Below, piece after piece: positions 1-8,717 of a DNA stretch of 64,000 bases. Position 1 is the stretch's first letter, and each line of letters starts with the position of its first letter. The notes under the pieces are model-generated. The model did not search any database. It had not been told where the DNA came from and worked only from the letters and a program-made list of their open reading frames with translations. Made by a program: the position numbers and the translations under genes. Origin of the DNA: Pseudomonadota bacterium (GTDB lineage: Bacteria > Pseudomonadota > Gammaproteobacteria > Burkholderiales > Gallionellaceae); NCBI GenBank assembly GCA_021821945.1, contig JAJZTF010000006.1, positions 62,001 through 126,000 of the forward strand. The letters are read 5' to 3'.

Positions 1-720
1 CGCGCCCAGGAACACGAATCCGGCCGAGACAGTGCTGATTTTCCTTGTGTGGTTGTCCCTGATGCGCACATGCCAGCTTGCGTCGGAATGCCGCTTCATG
101 CCGGTGACGGAATGGGAAAGCAAAAGCTCGAATTTCTCGAACCTGCCCATCGCCTTCACGAGATTTCGCGTCAGAACACCGAAATCCACATCCGTGCCAT
201 GCTTCACCTGTGTTGCCGCAACCTTTTGACCAGCATCCCGCCCTTCCATCACGAGCGGCATCCATTGCCTCAACACCTCATGGTCTTCGCTGTATTCCAT
301 CTCCGCGAAAAGATGATGCGCATGCAGGGCCTCAAAACGTTTCTTTAGAAATTCGACATTCTGCTCGCCCCAGACAAAACTCTGATGGCAGATCGGATTG
401 ATGAATCTTTGAGGCTCGGGCAGCATGCCGCTTTCGACTAGATATGACCAGAACTGCAATGAAATCTCATAAGCCGAATTGATCGCCAGCGCGCGGCTGA
501 TATCCACCGTCCCGTCCACCCGCTGCGGCGTGTAATTGAGCTCGCAGTATCCGGCATGTCCCGTTCCGGCATTGTTGAGCGCATGCGAACTTTCACTCGC
601 CACCCGGCCCAGGCGCTCGACCATCATGATGCTGAGGGAAGGATCCAGCAGCAGCAGCAGCTGGCCCAGCGTGGCACTCATCACCCCGGCACCCACCAGC
701 AGGACATCGACTCTTTTCAT
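1..720 (-). CDS. mqo: Malate:quinone oxidoreductase, 3' end outside window
   Basis: Membrane-associated FAD enzyme that oxidises malate to oxaloacetate and passes electrons to quinone. The visible 240 codons are the N-terminal half; the reading frame is still open at base 1. They show the FAD-binding start VDVLLVGAGVMSATLG, then MMVERLGRVASESSHALNNAG and TGHAGYCELNYTPQ, which match the Mqo family (usually about 490-500 residues). The ATG at 720 is 10 bases after the rlmD stop and has a purine-rich GAGGTCAGGATC in front, so it is probably the last gene of the run starting at 7569. The window also encodes an NAD-type malate dehydrogenase at 21795-22784, so this cell has two ways to oxidise malate. 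Confidence 0.92.
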   Translation of the reverse strand, partial: MKRVDVLLVGAGVMSATLGQLLLLLDPSLSIMMVERLGRVASESSHALNNAGTGHAGYCELNYTPQRVDGTVDISRALAINSAYEISLQFWSYLVESGMLPEPQRFINPICHQSFVWGEQNVEFLKKRFEALHAHHLFAEMEYSEDHEVLRQWMPLVMEGRDAGQKVAATQVKHGTDVDFGVLTRNLVKAMGRFEKFELLLSHSVTGMKRHSDASWHVRIRDNHTRKISTVSAGFVFLGA

Positions 721-730
721 GATCCTGACC

Positions 731-2044
731 TCAAGGCACCAGCCCGCCGGGAGGCATCTCGAACAAGGCGATCGATTCGACATGCGAGGTATGCGGAAAC
801 ATGTTCATCACCCCGGCCGATTTCAGTATATACCCTTTCTGCACCAGCTCTGCGGCATCCCTGGCAAGCGTGGCAGGATTGCAGCTCACATAGACGATGC
901 GGCTTGGCGCAATCCGGGGTGAAATGGATTTCGCAAGCTCAAAAGCCCCGTCTCGTGGCGGGTCGATCAGCCACTTGTCGAATCTGCCAAGGCTGGCAAG
1001 CATGGCCTCATCCATTTCAAAAAGGTTCATCGCGGAGAATTCCACCGACAGGCCATTGGCGAGCGCATTCTCCCGGGCGCGCTTGACGAGCGCATCGCTG
1101 CCCTCGATGCCCAGCACGCTGGCCCCGCTGCGTGCGATCGGCAGCGTGAAATTTCCCAGGCCACAGAAAAAATCGGCAATGCGCTCGCCGGATCGGGGAT
1201 CGAGCAGACGAATCGCACGGCTCACCATCACCCGGTTCAGCCGGCTGTTCACCTGGGTGAATTCGCCCGGCGCAAACGGCATCACGATGTTGAATTCAGG
1301 CAGGCTGTAGGAAAGAGAAGGCGCATCCAGAGGATGAAAAGGCGCTATCGTCTCGGGCCCTTTCGGTTGCAGCCAGAACTGTATCTTGTAGCGATCTGCG
1401 AACGCGCGCAATGCGGCTTCGTCATCGATCGAGAGCGGCGACATGATGCGCAGCACCAGCACGTCGACCTGTTCTCCGGCCGCGATTTCGATTTGCGGCA
1501 GCCTGTCGCGTATCGACAAGCCATCTATCAGCTTTGCAAGCGGGGTGATCAGCGCTGCCATTTTGGGCGTCAGGATTTCGCAGCTTTTCATGTCGGCCAC
1601 AAAGCTGCTGCGCTTTTCGTGAAACCCCACCAGCGTCTTGCCCTTCTTGATCACATGCTTGACCGAGATGCGCGCGCGCTCTCGGTATCCCCAGCTTTGT
1701 CCATAGATCGCAGGCAGCATGTTTTCAGGTCTCACGCGCCCGATGCGGAACAGGCTCTCCTCAAGGATGCGCTGCTTCACGGCGACCTGCACGCGGGAAT
1801 CCAGATGCTGCATAGAACAACCGCCGCACACGCCGAAATGCACGCACCTGGGCTCGACCCGGATGGAAGCTGCATGATGGAGCGCTGTCATCTGCGCCAT
1901 CTCGAAAGTCGCCTTCCTGCGATAAGAGGAATAGCTCACGATCTCGCCCGTCAAGGCGCCTTCGATGAAGATCACCTTGCTATCGAAGTGCGCGATGCCT
2001 CGCCCTTCCTGATCCAGAGACTCGATGGTCACTTTGTTATTCAT
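731..2044 (-). CDS. rlmD: 23S rRNA (uracil-1939-C5)-methyltransferase RlmD
   Basis: Uses S-adenosylmethionine to methylate C5 of uracil 1939 in 23S rRNA. The 437-residue protein has an N-terminal TRAM domain (about 1-60, [16 protein letters not shown]), then the iron-sulfur cysteine cluster around residues 66-75 ([10 protein letters not shown]), and a C-terminal Rossmann methyltransferase domain with [11 protein letters not shown] for cofactor binding. The catalytic cysteine lies in [13 protein letters not shown] near residue 390. Length and motif order are those of RlmD/RumA. The start overlaps the stop of the upstream exonuclease gene by four bases (ATGA), which suggests translational coupling. 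Confidence 0.95.
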   Translation of the reverse strand: MNNKVTIESLDQEGRGIAHFDSKVIFIEGALTGEIVSYSSYRRKATFEMAQMTALHHAASIRVEPRCVHFGVCGGCSMQHLDSRVQVAVKQRILEESLFRIGRVRPENMLPAIYGQSWGYRERARISVKHVIKKGKTLVGFHEKRSSFVADMKSCEILTPKMAALITPLAKLIDGLSIRDRLPQIEIAAGEQVDVLVLRIMSPLSIDDEAALRAFADRYKIQFWLQPKGPETIAPFHPLDAPSLSYSLPEFNIVMPFAPGEFTQVNSRLNRVMVSRAIRLLDPRSGERIADFFCGLGNFTLPIARSGASVLGIEGSDALVKRARENALANGLSVEFSAMNLFEMDEAMLASLGRFDKWLIDPPRDGAFELAKSISPRIAPSRIVYVSCNPATLARDAAELVQKGYILKSAGVMNMFPHTSHVESIALFEMPPGGLVP

Positions 2045-2832
2045 GTCTTTCCTGCATTACGGGTTTCAGGCCATGCGGCAAGGAATTCATCCCAGTGCGG
2101 CAAGCCCGACTTTGCCAGTTCATCCCTCACAAGCCTGCATTCATGGCGGTAGCTTTCACGGCCAATGTGACCGCGCATCAGCTGAAAGCGCAGGTACACA
2201 AGATATGTATTCATCACATCGGTTTCGCAATAGTTGCGTATTTCAGACAGCCTTCCCTGCTGATACGCATTCCACACCTGGCCGCCCTCCATGCCGAGCT
2301 TCCCGGGAAAGCCGATGAGCCTTGCCATGTCGTCGAGAGGTGCATTCGCACGCCCGGTATACATCGCAAGCAGGTCCATCAGGTCGATGTGCCGCAGATG
2401 ATAGCGGCTGATGTAATTGTTCCACTTGAAATCCCTGTCCTCCTCGCCCATCTCCCAGTAACGTGGCGCCAGAACACCATGGATCAGGCCGCGGCAATGC
2501 AGCACCGGCAGATCGAATGCGCCGCCGTTCCAGGACACGAGCTGGGGCGTATATTTTTCGATCCCGTCGAAAAATCGCTGGATCAGATCGCCTTCATCCG
2601 TCTCGTCTATGGACCACACCCTGAAATGGTCCGCGTCGCGCAGGACGCAGGAAACCGCAATCACGCGCTGCAGATGATGCTGAAGGAAATCGCTGCCGGT
2701 CGCCTGGCGGCGCTGCTGGAAGGCCATCTCGGCGACCTCCACATCCGGCACGCCCTCATCCAGTTCATGCAGAATGCGCAACCCATGAATATCGGGAACC
2801 GTTTCGATGTCAAAAACGAGGGTGGGAATCAA
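2041..2832 (-). CDS. Predicted 3'-5' exonuclease of the PolB-like DEDD family
   Basis: A 263-residue stand-alone exonuclease domain resembling the proofreading domain of family B DNA polymerases (COG3298 type). The expected acidic motifs are present: VFDIETVPD at residues 6-14 (Exo I Asp and Glu), [13 protein letters not shown] near 100 (Exo II) and [16 protein letters not shown] near 210 (Exo III-like Asp). No polymerase domain follows. The gene overlaps rlmD by four bases and follows the DUF1318 gene after 25 bases, so it is probably in the same transcript. Substrate and biological role are not known from sequence; RNA or DNA ends are both possible. Confidence 0.85.
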   Translation of the reverse strand: MIPTLVFDIETVPDIHGLRILHELDEGVPDVEVAEMAFQQRRQATGSDFLQHHLQRVIAVSCVLRDADHFRVWSIDETDEGDLIQRFFDGIEKYTPQLVSWNGGAFDLPVLHCRGLIHGVLAPRYWEMGEEDRDFKWNNYISRYHLRHIDLMDLLAMYTGRANAPLDDMARLIGFPGKLGMEGGQVWNAYQQGRLSEIRNYCETDVMNTYLVYLRFQLMRGHIGRESYRHECRLVRDELAKSGLPHWDEFLAAWPETRNAGKT

Positions 2833-2857
2833 TCAGGCATCCTTGTCCAGGCCGTGC

Positions 2858-3262
2858 TCACTTCTGCACCCAGCCATCATCGCTCATCACCCACCATCCG
2901 GGCTGCGCATGCGCTATCCAGCGGGGCGCAAATGCCTTGCGTATCTGTGGCTGCCATTCCGGATGCGCATTGGCATTGGCAATCTCCGCATACAGCATCT
3001 CCCTATCCTTGTTCTCCGCATTCACCAGATCATTGAGGTGCCTGCGTGCGGCCAATGGAACGGAGGCGATGTCCCTCAGCACGATCGTGCCGTCCATGTT
3101 GAGGCCCACGGCACCGCTGACATAATATGGCAGAAGCTCGGCATGCCTCGCCTTTATCCGAACCTCGACCGCCCTGACGCCGGGCGTGTCGAACCGGATG
3201 TTCTCCAGCGCACATGCATTGAATGAAAGTGCCAGAAGCAGTAGATATGCGAAAAGTTTCAT
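2858..3262 (-). CDS. DUF1318 (YdbL-like) periplasmic protein
   Basis: A 134-residue exported protein. Residues 1-18 (MKLFAYLLLLALSFNACA) form a signal peptide; a cysteine at 17 leaves a lipoprotein possible, but the lipobox is poor. The C-terminal half, with NDLVNAENKDREMLYAEIA and the end HAQPGWWVMSDDGWVQK, resembles the DUF1318/YdbL family, whose members end in a similar AQPGxxV...GxWxxK pattern. ATG at 3262 was chosen because GGAG lies seven bases upstream and the start overlaps the lipoprotein stop as ATGA. In E. coli, ydbL sits last in ydbH-ynbE-ydbL, an operon for transport between the membranes; the same order (AsmA-like, small lipoprotein, DUF1318) occurs here. Function is inferred from that parallel. 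Confidence 0.8.
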   Translation of the reverse strand: MKLFAYLLLLALSFNACALENIRFDTPGVRAVEVRIKARHAELLPYYVSGAVGLNMDGTIVLRDIASVPLAARRHLNDLVNAENKDREMLYAEIANANAHPEWQPQIRKAFAPRWIAHAQPGWWVMSDDGWVQK

Positions 3263-3417
3263 TTCGGCTCCTTCGAAACGGGTTTGCCCGCAGGCTGCCA
3301 TACATCGCTGATGATCCTGTCCGCAGCCTTGGTTGCCGACTCCTGCGGAAAGAACACATCGACCGTCTGGCATGCCCCAAGCAGCGCGACTGCCAGTATG
3401 ACCCAGATTTTTTTCAT
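3259..3417 (-). CDS. Small YnbE-like lipoprotein, 52 residues
   Basis: A very short gene between the large cyclase-AsmA gene and the DUF1318 gene. The peptide begins MKKIWVILAVALLGACQT, a signal sequence with lipobox LGAC, so the mature lipoprotein starts at Cys16 and has about 37 residues ending VSKEPK. Gln and Thr at +2 and +3 are compatible with outer-membrane sorting. A good AAAGGACAAGGT precedes the ATG, and the stop overlaps the next start (ATGA). In E. coli, YnbE is a similarly small outer-membrane lipoprotein that partners the AsmA-like YdbH. Sequence similarity to E. coli YnbE is weak by eye, so the call rests on size, lipobox and gene order. Confidence 0.78.
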   Translation of the reverse strand: MKKIWVILAVALLGACQTVDVFFPQESATKAADRIISDVWQPAGKPVSKEPK

Positions 3418-3429
3418 ACCTTGTCCTTT

Positions 3430-6400
3430 CTAATGCAAATTTCCCACATGCAAGGATGGGCTGTCCACCGTGCCTGAAATCTGCAGCACCACGGAAGGCA
3501 TCCCTGCGCGCACCTTGAGGCTGGACAGGATGCGGCCGGAAAGCGCCTGATCGAAGACCGTCATCGCGCCGTTTGCCTGGAAAACGCTGTCACGGATGCT
3601 GATCTTGGAAAACCTGTAGCTGCCCTTGGAATAGAAAAGCTCACCGCTCAATTCGTCGAAATGCGTCCTTCCGCCAGGCAGGTTTTCACGGCTCATGAGA
3701 CGCGTGCTTTCGACGATATCGACACCACCTATCACGCCCTTCCTGACATCAAAAACACCATTGAAGATCACTTCATCAGCAAGCGAGGACAGGCTTTCCG
3801 CCTGGGCCTGGAAGCGCGCCGTGCCGTCCATCTCCCCTGTCAGCAGCTTGTTGATGTTTTCAAGCGGCACGACCTTGCCTATCAGATCTCCCTGGACGCG
3901 CCAGCCGCTGCGCCAGTTCACCCGCAAATTTCCTGTCATCATTCCGCCTTTGATGCGGCTGTCCAGATTGGAGATGCGCAGCTCGTCATGGCTCAATTCG
4001 CCATTTGCCTTCAAGTCATCGAATGACCAGTCAGGCAAGAAAGGCAGTGCGCTGTCGTGCAGCGTGGCCGACACCTGGAGCTTTTGCGCAGGATCAGCGC
4101 TGATGTTCACGCCAAGCTTGTGGTTCATTGCATTCAGATGCGCCCGGGAAAATCTTCCCGAGGAACTGAAATCGATCTCGCCATCCACATCGGACAGCGG
4201 CATTCCCCTGGCATCGAGCTTCCCATTGGCCAGCGTGATTTTCATGATTGGGTATGTCTTGCTTGCCGCTATCTCTTCTATCCAGGAAGCGACCTGCTGC
4301 AATCCTGCCCCCGTCACTTCCACCCCCTGAAGATCGAGGCGGTTCACAGTCTTGATTGCGCCAATGAGATCCAGCACGGAGAAATTCGCCTGCGCGCTGG
4401 CCACCTGGATCTGCTTTGCATCCCCGATGGATATTTCGCCCAGATCCAGACGAGGCGTAGGCAGTATGCGACCGGCAAGGTGGCCGATATGCACAGGCTG
4501 CTTCAGCGCCGCGCCCAATAGACGCTCAAGACCCGGGATTTGATCCTTCATCGGCAGGAGAAACGGCAGGATGAACAGCGCCAAAACACAGAGCACCAAA
4601 AGACCCGCAAGAGTTTTCCCCCAGGGCAGAGGCCTGCGCTTTGCGGCTCTTGCAATCGGTGCGGTTTGAGCGGGAGGCTGATGAGGGACATTTTCCGATC
4701 TTTCCTTGGCGATCCTCATCGCACGCTGTTCCGCCTCCTGCCATTTTTTTGCCTGGGCTTCGGCAAGCTGTTCAGCATCATCGCCGGCATAAGGATCCGC
4801 CTCATGCTCCAGTTCAAGGGTTTCCGGCAGTTTCTCAACCTTATGTGCGGTTTCGACATCAGCCTTTCCCAGCGCCAGGGTATCGATGAACAACTGCTCT
4901 GCATTGTCGGAGGGCATGGTCTCCGGCTCCTGACTCTGGACATCGACAGGCTGGTCAGGAACATCAAACGCCTCGAAATTGAATTCGGCGGAAGGGTCAG
5001 ACGACTCCTGCAACTGCATAACCGGAGCCTGCGCACTTTCCTCGCCGTCGATCAGTTCATATACGCGATATTCCCGCCCATGCTTGTCCTGCTGGGAGCC
5101 CCGGTAGCGGAAAAGCGAATCATATTCATCGCTCATGCTGGAGACAAAGTCGAAATAGGCGCGGGACACCAATATCTGATCAAGGCCTGCAAAACTCATC
5201 ACCCTTTGCGCGCTGTTGATGCCGTCTCCAAGCATGTTGATCTGCCCGTTCACATCCTTGACCAGACTGACAGGTCCCAGGTGTATGCCAAAACGTATGC
5301 GCAAATCCGGATAATCGAAATGTTTGTTGGCAACCAGTTTCGTTCTGAAGCGCACCGCCGATTCGAGGGCGTCAGCAGGATGCTGCAGGAATCCGATCGC
5401 TGCGCCATCGCCGGTATCGAGGCTGATCCGCTCGCCCGAACCGAGGGATGTCAGGCTTTCCGTCAGCAATCCGTTGAACTGTTCTTTAAGTTCCAGCTGC
5501 TTGCTGTCTGACTGTTTCGTGTATCCCGCGATATCGAGAAACAGCACCGCTGCGGTTGTCGTCCTTCTTTCGACAACCGGCACGCCGTTATTGCCCCCTC
5601 TGCTGTCGCAACCCGGCAACGCAGCGGGGACAGTACGTCTGTCTGCAGAAGTCCCGGGGTTGAAGCCCTCATCAGCGCTCTCTGCCAATCTCATCACCGA
5701 CTCGTTCAGCGCCAGAAAGACGCTTTCTTCGGCATCCTCATGCTCTGCATTGAGTCTGACAACAGACGCAAGCACCGGCTCGACCTCTTCCGCCCTGATG
5801 CGTTCGGCCTCGGCTTCCGCCTTGAGGCGTTCTTCTTCCGCCTTGAGGCGCTCTTCTTCCGCCCTGATGCGCTCGGCTTCGGCTTCCGCCTTGAGGCGTT
5901 CTTCTTCCGCCCTGATGCGCTCGGCTTCGGCTTCCGCCTTGAGGCGTTCTTCTTCCGCCCTGATGCGCTCGGCTTCGGCTTCTGCCTTGAGGCGTTCTTC
6001 TTCTGCCCTGATGCGTTCGGCTTCGGCTTCTGCATTGAGGCGTTCTTCTTCTGCCCTGATGCGTTCGGCTTCGGCTTCTGCCTTGAGGCGTTCTTCTTCT
6101 GCCCTGATGCGTTCGGCTTCGGCCTTGAGGCGCTCTTCTTCTGCCCTGATGCGCTCGGCTTCGGCTTCGGCCTTGAGGCGCTCTGCTTCCGCTCTGATGC
6201 GCTCGGCTTCGGCCTTGAGGCGCTCTTCTTCCGCCCTGATGCGCTCGGCTTCGGCTTCTGCCTTGAGGCGCTCTTCTTCTGCTCTAATGCGCTCAGCTTC
6301 GGCTTCTGCCTTGAAGCGCTCTTCTTCTGCCCTGATGCGTTCGGCCTCGGCTTCCGCCTTGAGACGCTGCGCCTCCGCATCCCGCTTTGCCTGGGCTTCA

Positions 6401-7569
6401 GCCTCGGCAATTGCCTTCAACTTCAGAACTTCGGCTTCCAGCCTGGCCTTTTCTTCAGCCATGGCACGCACGCGCTCCTCGGCTTTGGCCTTTTCAACCT
6501 CAATCGCTTCCCTGGCCAACCGCTCCGCTTCCAGACGCGCGGCCTCCTCCAGGGCTTCCTTCTCTGCCTTTGCGCGCAGCACCACCGCTTTGCGCTCGGC
6601 CTTTTCCGCTTCCAGGCGTGCCCGCTCCTCGGCCCTTGCCTTTGCTTCCGCTTCCGCGATCGCCTTAAGCTTGGACACCTCGGCTTCCAGCCGGGCTTTC
6701 TCTTCCGCGATGGCCCGGGCACGAGCTTGGGCCTCGGCCTTGACCTGCTCGGCATGCTTTTCCGCAAGCCTTGCGGCCTCGGCTGCTGCCTTAGCCTGGC
6801 GATCGGCCTTGCGACGGGCAGCTTCCTCGATTTCCGCCTTTTCCGCTTTTGCGCGCGCGGCCGCCTCGAGATGTTTCAGTTTTTCGGCTTCCAGCCTCGC
6901 ATGCTCCTCGGCACGCGCCCGCGCCTCCGCCTCGGCAATCGCCTTGAGTTTCACCACCTCCGCTTCCAGCCTTGCCTTCTCTTCTGCAACGATGCGCGCA
7001 CGATCAAGCGCCTCCGCCTTGATCTTCTCGGCCTGCTGTTCGGCCTTGCGCGCCATCTCCGCCATTGTCCTGGCCTGGCGCTCCGCCTCAAGACGGGAAG
7101 CTTCAGAAGCCGCTTTTTCTGCCTTTGCGATCTGTCTTGCCTGCTGCGCTTCGGCTTCAAGCCTGGCGCGTTCTTCCGCTATGCGCGTCCTTTGATCGCG
7201 AGCCTCATCGGAACCCTTCTGCCTTGCCGCCTCCTCGGCCAGAAGCGCCTGGGTAGGGACCTTGAATGCAGCGGTAAAATCCAGCTCTTCTGCTTCGGCG
7301 ATGGTCTTTTTGGCTGAAGGATTGACGAGTTTTGGTGCCTGGGCAGCGCGAGCCTTGTCCTGAATGAAGCCATCCTTGAGCAGCTCTTCAAACATGTCAT
7401 CCAGCGCAATGCGCAGGCTGGGCGATGAACGTTTTTTGATTTCAGCGACAGTGGACGTTCCATCCACCATCAACAGGGCGCGTTTGATATCTTTTGACAG
7501 AAGCGCCGTGCGACTGCGCGCCTCGTCTTCACCGCTGCTTGTCCTGACAAAAACAATTCTTTCATCCAT
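3430..7569 (-). CDS. Coiled-coil / class III nucleotidyl cyclase / AsmA-like fusion protein
   Basis: A 1379-residue multidomain protein. Residues 1-75 look like a small helical or winged-helix domain (KRALLMVDGTSTVAEI). About 100-600 is an Ala/Glu/Arg-rich coiled coil, with near-perfect 16-residue repeats (pattern ERIRAEEERLK) at about 398-593. Residues about 665-840 form a class III cyclase domain: metal-binding aspartates in LFLDIAGYT and DTGDG, and the Asn/Arg pair in GDGINSAQR; the usual adenine-specifying Lys position reads Leu (LDTGDG). A membrane segment lies near 988-1006 (TLAGLLVLCVLALFILPFLL). The remainder, ending SGTVDSPSLHVG, is an AsmA-type periplasmic domain of about 370 residues. 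The cyclase should be cytoplasmic and the AsmA part periplasmic. A YnbE-like and a DUF1318 gene follow directly. Nucleotide product and substrate are unknown. Confidence 0.85.
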   Translation of the reverse strand: MDERIVFVRTSSGEDEARSRTALLSKDIKRALLMVDGTSTVAEIKKRSSPSLRIALDDMFEELLKDGFIQDKARAAQAPKLVNPSAKKTIAEAEELDFTAAFKVPTQALLAEEAARQKGSDEARDQRTRIAEERARLEAEAQQARQIAKAEKAASEASRLEAERQARTMAEMARKAEQQAEKIKAEALDRARIVAEEKARLEAEVVKLKAIAEAEARARAEEHARLEAEKLKHLEAAARAKAEKAEIEEAARRKADRQAKAAAEAARLAEKHAEQVKAEAQARARAIAEEKARLEAEVSKLKAIAEAEAKARAEERARLEAEKAERKAVVLRAKAEKEALEEAARLEAERLAREAIEVEKAKAEERVRAMAEEKARLEAEVLKLKAIAEAEAQAKRDAEAQRLKAEAEAERIRAEEERFKAEAEAERIRAEEERLKAEAEAERIRAEEERLKAEAERIRAEAERLKAEAEAERIRAEEERLKAEAERIRAEEERLKAEAEAERIRAEEERLNAEAEAERIRAEEERLKAEAEAERIRAEEERLKAEAEAERIRAEEERLKAEAEAERIRAEEERLKAEEERLKAEAEAERIRAEEVEPVLASVVRLNAEHEDAEESVFLALNESVMRLAESADEGFNPGTSADRRTVPAALPGCDSRGGNNGVPVVERRTTTAAVLFLDIAGYTKQSDSKQLELKEQFNGLLTESLTSLGSGERISLDTGDGAAIGFLQHPADALESAVRFRTKLVANKHFDYPDLRIRFGIHLGPVSLVKDVNGQINMLGDGINSAQRVMSFAGLDQILVSRAYFDFVSSMSDEYDSLFRYRGSQQDKHGREYRVYELIDGEESAQAPVMQLQESSDPSAEFNFEAFDVPDQPVDVQSQEPETMPSDNAEQLFIDTLALGKADVETAHKVEKLPETLELEHEADPYAGDDAEQLAEAQAKKWQEAEQRAMRIAKERSENVPHQPPAQTAPIARAAKRRPLPWGKTLAGLLVLCVLALFILPFLLPMKDQIPGLERLLGAALKQPVHIGHLAGRILPTPRLDLGEISIGDAKQIQVASAQANFSVLDLIGAIKTVNRLDLQGVEVTGAGLQQVASWIEEIAASKTYPIMKITLANGKLDARGMPLSDVDGEIDFSSSGRFSRAHLNAMNHKLGVNISADPAQKLQVSATLHDSALPFLPDWSFDDLKANGELSHDELRISNLDSRIKGGMMTGNLRVNWRSGWRVQGDLIGKVVPLENINKLLTGEMDGTARFQAQAESLSSLADEVIFNGVFDVRKGVIGGVDIVESTRLMSRENLPGGRTHFDELSGELFYSKGSYRFSKISIRDSVFQANGAMTVFDQALSGRILSSLKVRAGMPSVVLQISGTVDSPSLHVGNLH
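5790..6375. repeat. In-frame 48-bp tandem repeat encoding coiled coil
   Basis: About twelve copies of a 48-base unit, some shortened by six bases, encode the 16-residue period AEAEAERIRAEEERLK on the minus strand. The copies are almost identical at the nucleotide level, differing mainly at third positions (for example gcgctcggct versus gcgttcggct), so copy number could change by slippage or recombination in multiples of 16 or 14 residues without breaking the frame. There are no spacers, so this is not a CRISPR array. Confidence 0.9.
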
Positions 7570-7650
7570 GCTGCATTCTAACTGATAGCGGCAGGGTATT
7601 TGTATCGAATTTTAAGCGCCTGCGGGCTGATATCGTTTTCGGAAACCGGT

Positions 7651-7692
7651 TTGACAACAGAACAAACGTTCTTTATATTGAACAGCACGTTC
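7651..7692 (+). promoter_or_regulatory. Promoter with two LexA-type operators before the LexA-like gene
   Basis: TTGACA (7651-7656), a 17-base spacer and TATATT (7674-7679) form a near-consensus sigma-70 promoter. The spacer holds AGAACAAACGTTCT (7659-7672), a 5+4+5 inverted repeat; a second one, GAACAGCACGTTC (7680-7692), lies just after the -10. The pattern is GAAC-N4/5-GTTC, like LexA boxes of Gram-positive bacteria and not the CTGT-N8-ACAG of most proteobacteria. Repressor bound at either copy would block RNA polymerase, so autoregulation by the product of 7711-8292 is the simplest reading. Confidence 0.78.
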
Positions 7693-7710
7693 GTTCTTAA
7701 AGGATCCACC

Positions 7711-8292
7711 ATGTCAAAAGACAGCGAGTATCTCAACAGGCTTCAGGACTACTATGCCGAATGGAAAAACATTCCGTCCTACGCCAAACTGTGCGAGGTC
7801 TTCGGCATCGCCTCCAAATCCTGGGTGAAAGCCATACTGACGCGCCTTGCCGATGCCGATTTCATCGAGCGCACACCTGACGGCAGATGGATTCCGACGC
7901 GGCAGTTCTTTTCCCGCCCGCATGCAGAGTCGACCGTGCAGGCCGGCATGCCGGTCTCCGTGACAGCGACCCAGGGCGAATATTTCGTCATCGACGAGAT
8001 GCTGGTCGATACGCCTTCCAAGACCACGCTCATCACTGTCAAGGGGGACTCGATGGTGGATGCAGGCATACAGGACGGCGATGTCGCCGTGGTGGAAAAA
8101 CGCCTGACCGCAAACATTGGCGACATCGTGGTCGCCATCGTCGACAACGACTTCACGCTCAAGACGCTGGACAAGGAAAACGGCGCCTTCATTTTGCGCC
8201 CGGCCAATCCAGCCTATCCCGTCATACGTCCCCAGGGCACGCTGGAAATATTCGGCGTGCTCATCGGCCTGGTCAGAAAATACAAGAGATAA
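7711..8292 (+). CDS. LexA-like self-cleaving transcriptional repressor (S24 peptidase)
   Basis: A 193-residue protein with an N-terminal helix-turn-helix/winged-helix region (about 8-65, IPSYAKLCEVFGIASKSWVKAIL) and a C-terminal S24 peptidase fold. The Ala-Gly cleavage site is visible in VQAGMPVS (about residue 78), the nucleophile in VKGDSMVDAGI and the general-base lysine in FTLKTL. DNA damage signalled by RecA would trigger cleavage, as in LexA. ATG 7711 is preferred over in-frame codons upstream because those overlap the promoter and operators, and AAAGGA precedes it. It is followed after two bases by a UmuD-like gene. The DNA-binding domain differs from standard LexA, so it may be a second LexA-type regulator with a small regulon. 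Confidence 0.87.
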   Translation: MSKDSEYLNRLQDYYAEWKNIPSYAKLCEVFGIASKSWVKAILTRLADADFIERTPDGRWIPTRQFFSRPHAESTVQAGMPVSVTATQGEYFVIDEMLVDTPSKTTLITVKGDSMVDAGIQDGDVAVVEKRLTANIGDIVVAIVDNDFTLKTLDKENGAFILRPANPAYPVIRPQGTLEIFGVLIGLVRKYKR

Positions 8293-8294
8293 AC

Positions 8295-8717
8295 ATGCTT
8301 GCTCATACGCCCCGAAAAGCCCTGCTCTCGATGACTTATCCGAACAAGGAACTGTTCTTCCGCCAGCGCGCATTGCTTAAACACACGATGCCTAGAGGAT
8401 CCTCACCCGGCTCCTTTGGCCAGGACGGCTATCCTGCAAAGCGGCGCGAATCGACCTTCTTCATGCGCGTCTCTGGCGACTCCATGCAGGGGCTCGGAAT
8501 ACTGGATGGAGATCTGCTGGTCGTCGATCGCGCCCTAACGCCCAAGGCTGGCTCCATCGTGATCGCCGTGGTGGAAGGCGAATTCCTGATCAAGCAGCTG
8601 CATTATTCGCAAGACGGCCCCATACTTCGCTCGGCCCATCCCGACTATCCGGACATGCACATACAGCCAGGGCAGGATTTCACCATCTGGGGCGTCGTCG
8701 TCTGGAATGTGCACTAG
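8295..8717 (+). CDS. UmuD-like S24 family peptidase
   Basis: A 140-residue protein with the S24/UmuD fold: the catalytic serine in VSGDSMQGLGILDGDLLVVD (about residue 60) and the lysine in GEFLIKQLHY (about 95). E. coli UmuD has the same order of motifs and a similar length (139). In UmuD the self-cleavage site is a Cys-Gly about 35 residues before the serine; here the region is PGSFGQDGYPAK and has no clear Ala-Gly or Cys-Gly, so self-cleavage is uncertain. No umuC or other polymerase gene follows. Transcribed with the LexA-like gene (two-base gap), it should be induced with it by DNA damage. Confidence 0.82.
   Translation: MLAHTPRKALLSMTYPNKELFFRQRALLKHTMPRGSSPGSFGQDGYPAKRRESTFFMRVSGDSMQGLGILDGDLLVVDRALTPKAGSIVIAVVEGEFLIKQLHYSQDGPILRSAHPDYPDMHIQPGQDFTIWGVVVWNVH

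Noticed and set aside
5790..6375. Regular DNA repeats that could suggest a CRISPR array
   Set aside because: The repeats are continuous without spacers and keep the reading frame of the coiled coil.
5324..7195. Open frame of 623 codons on the plus strand, rich in Ser/Ala/Arg
   Set aside because: It is the antisense of the coiled-coil repeats; the biased Glu/Ala/Arg codons of the real gene remove stops from the other strand.
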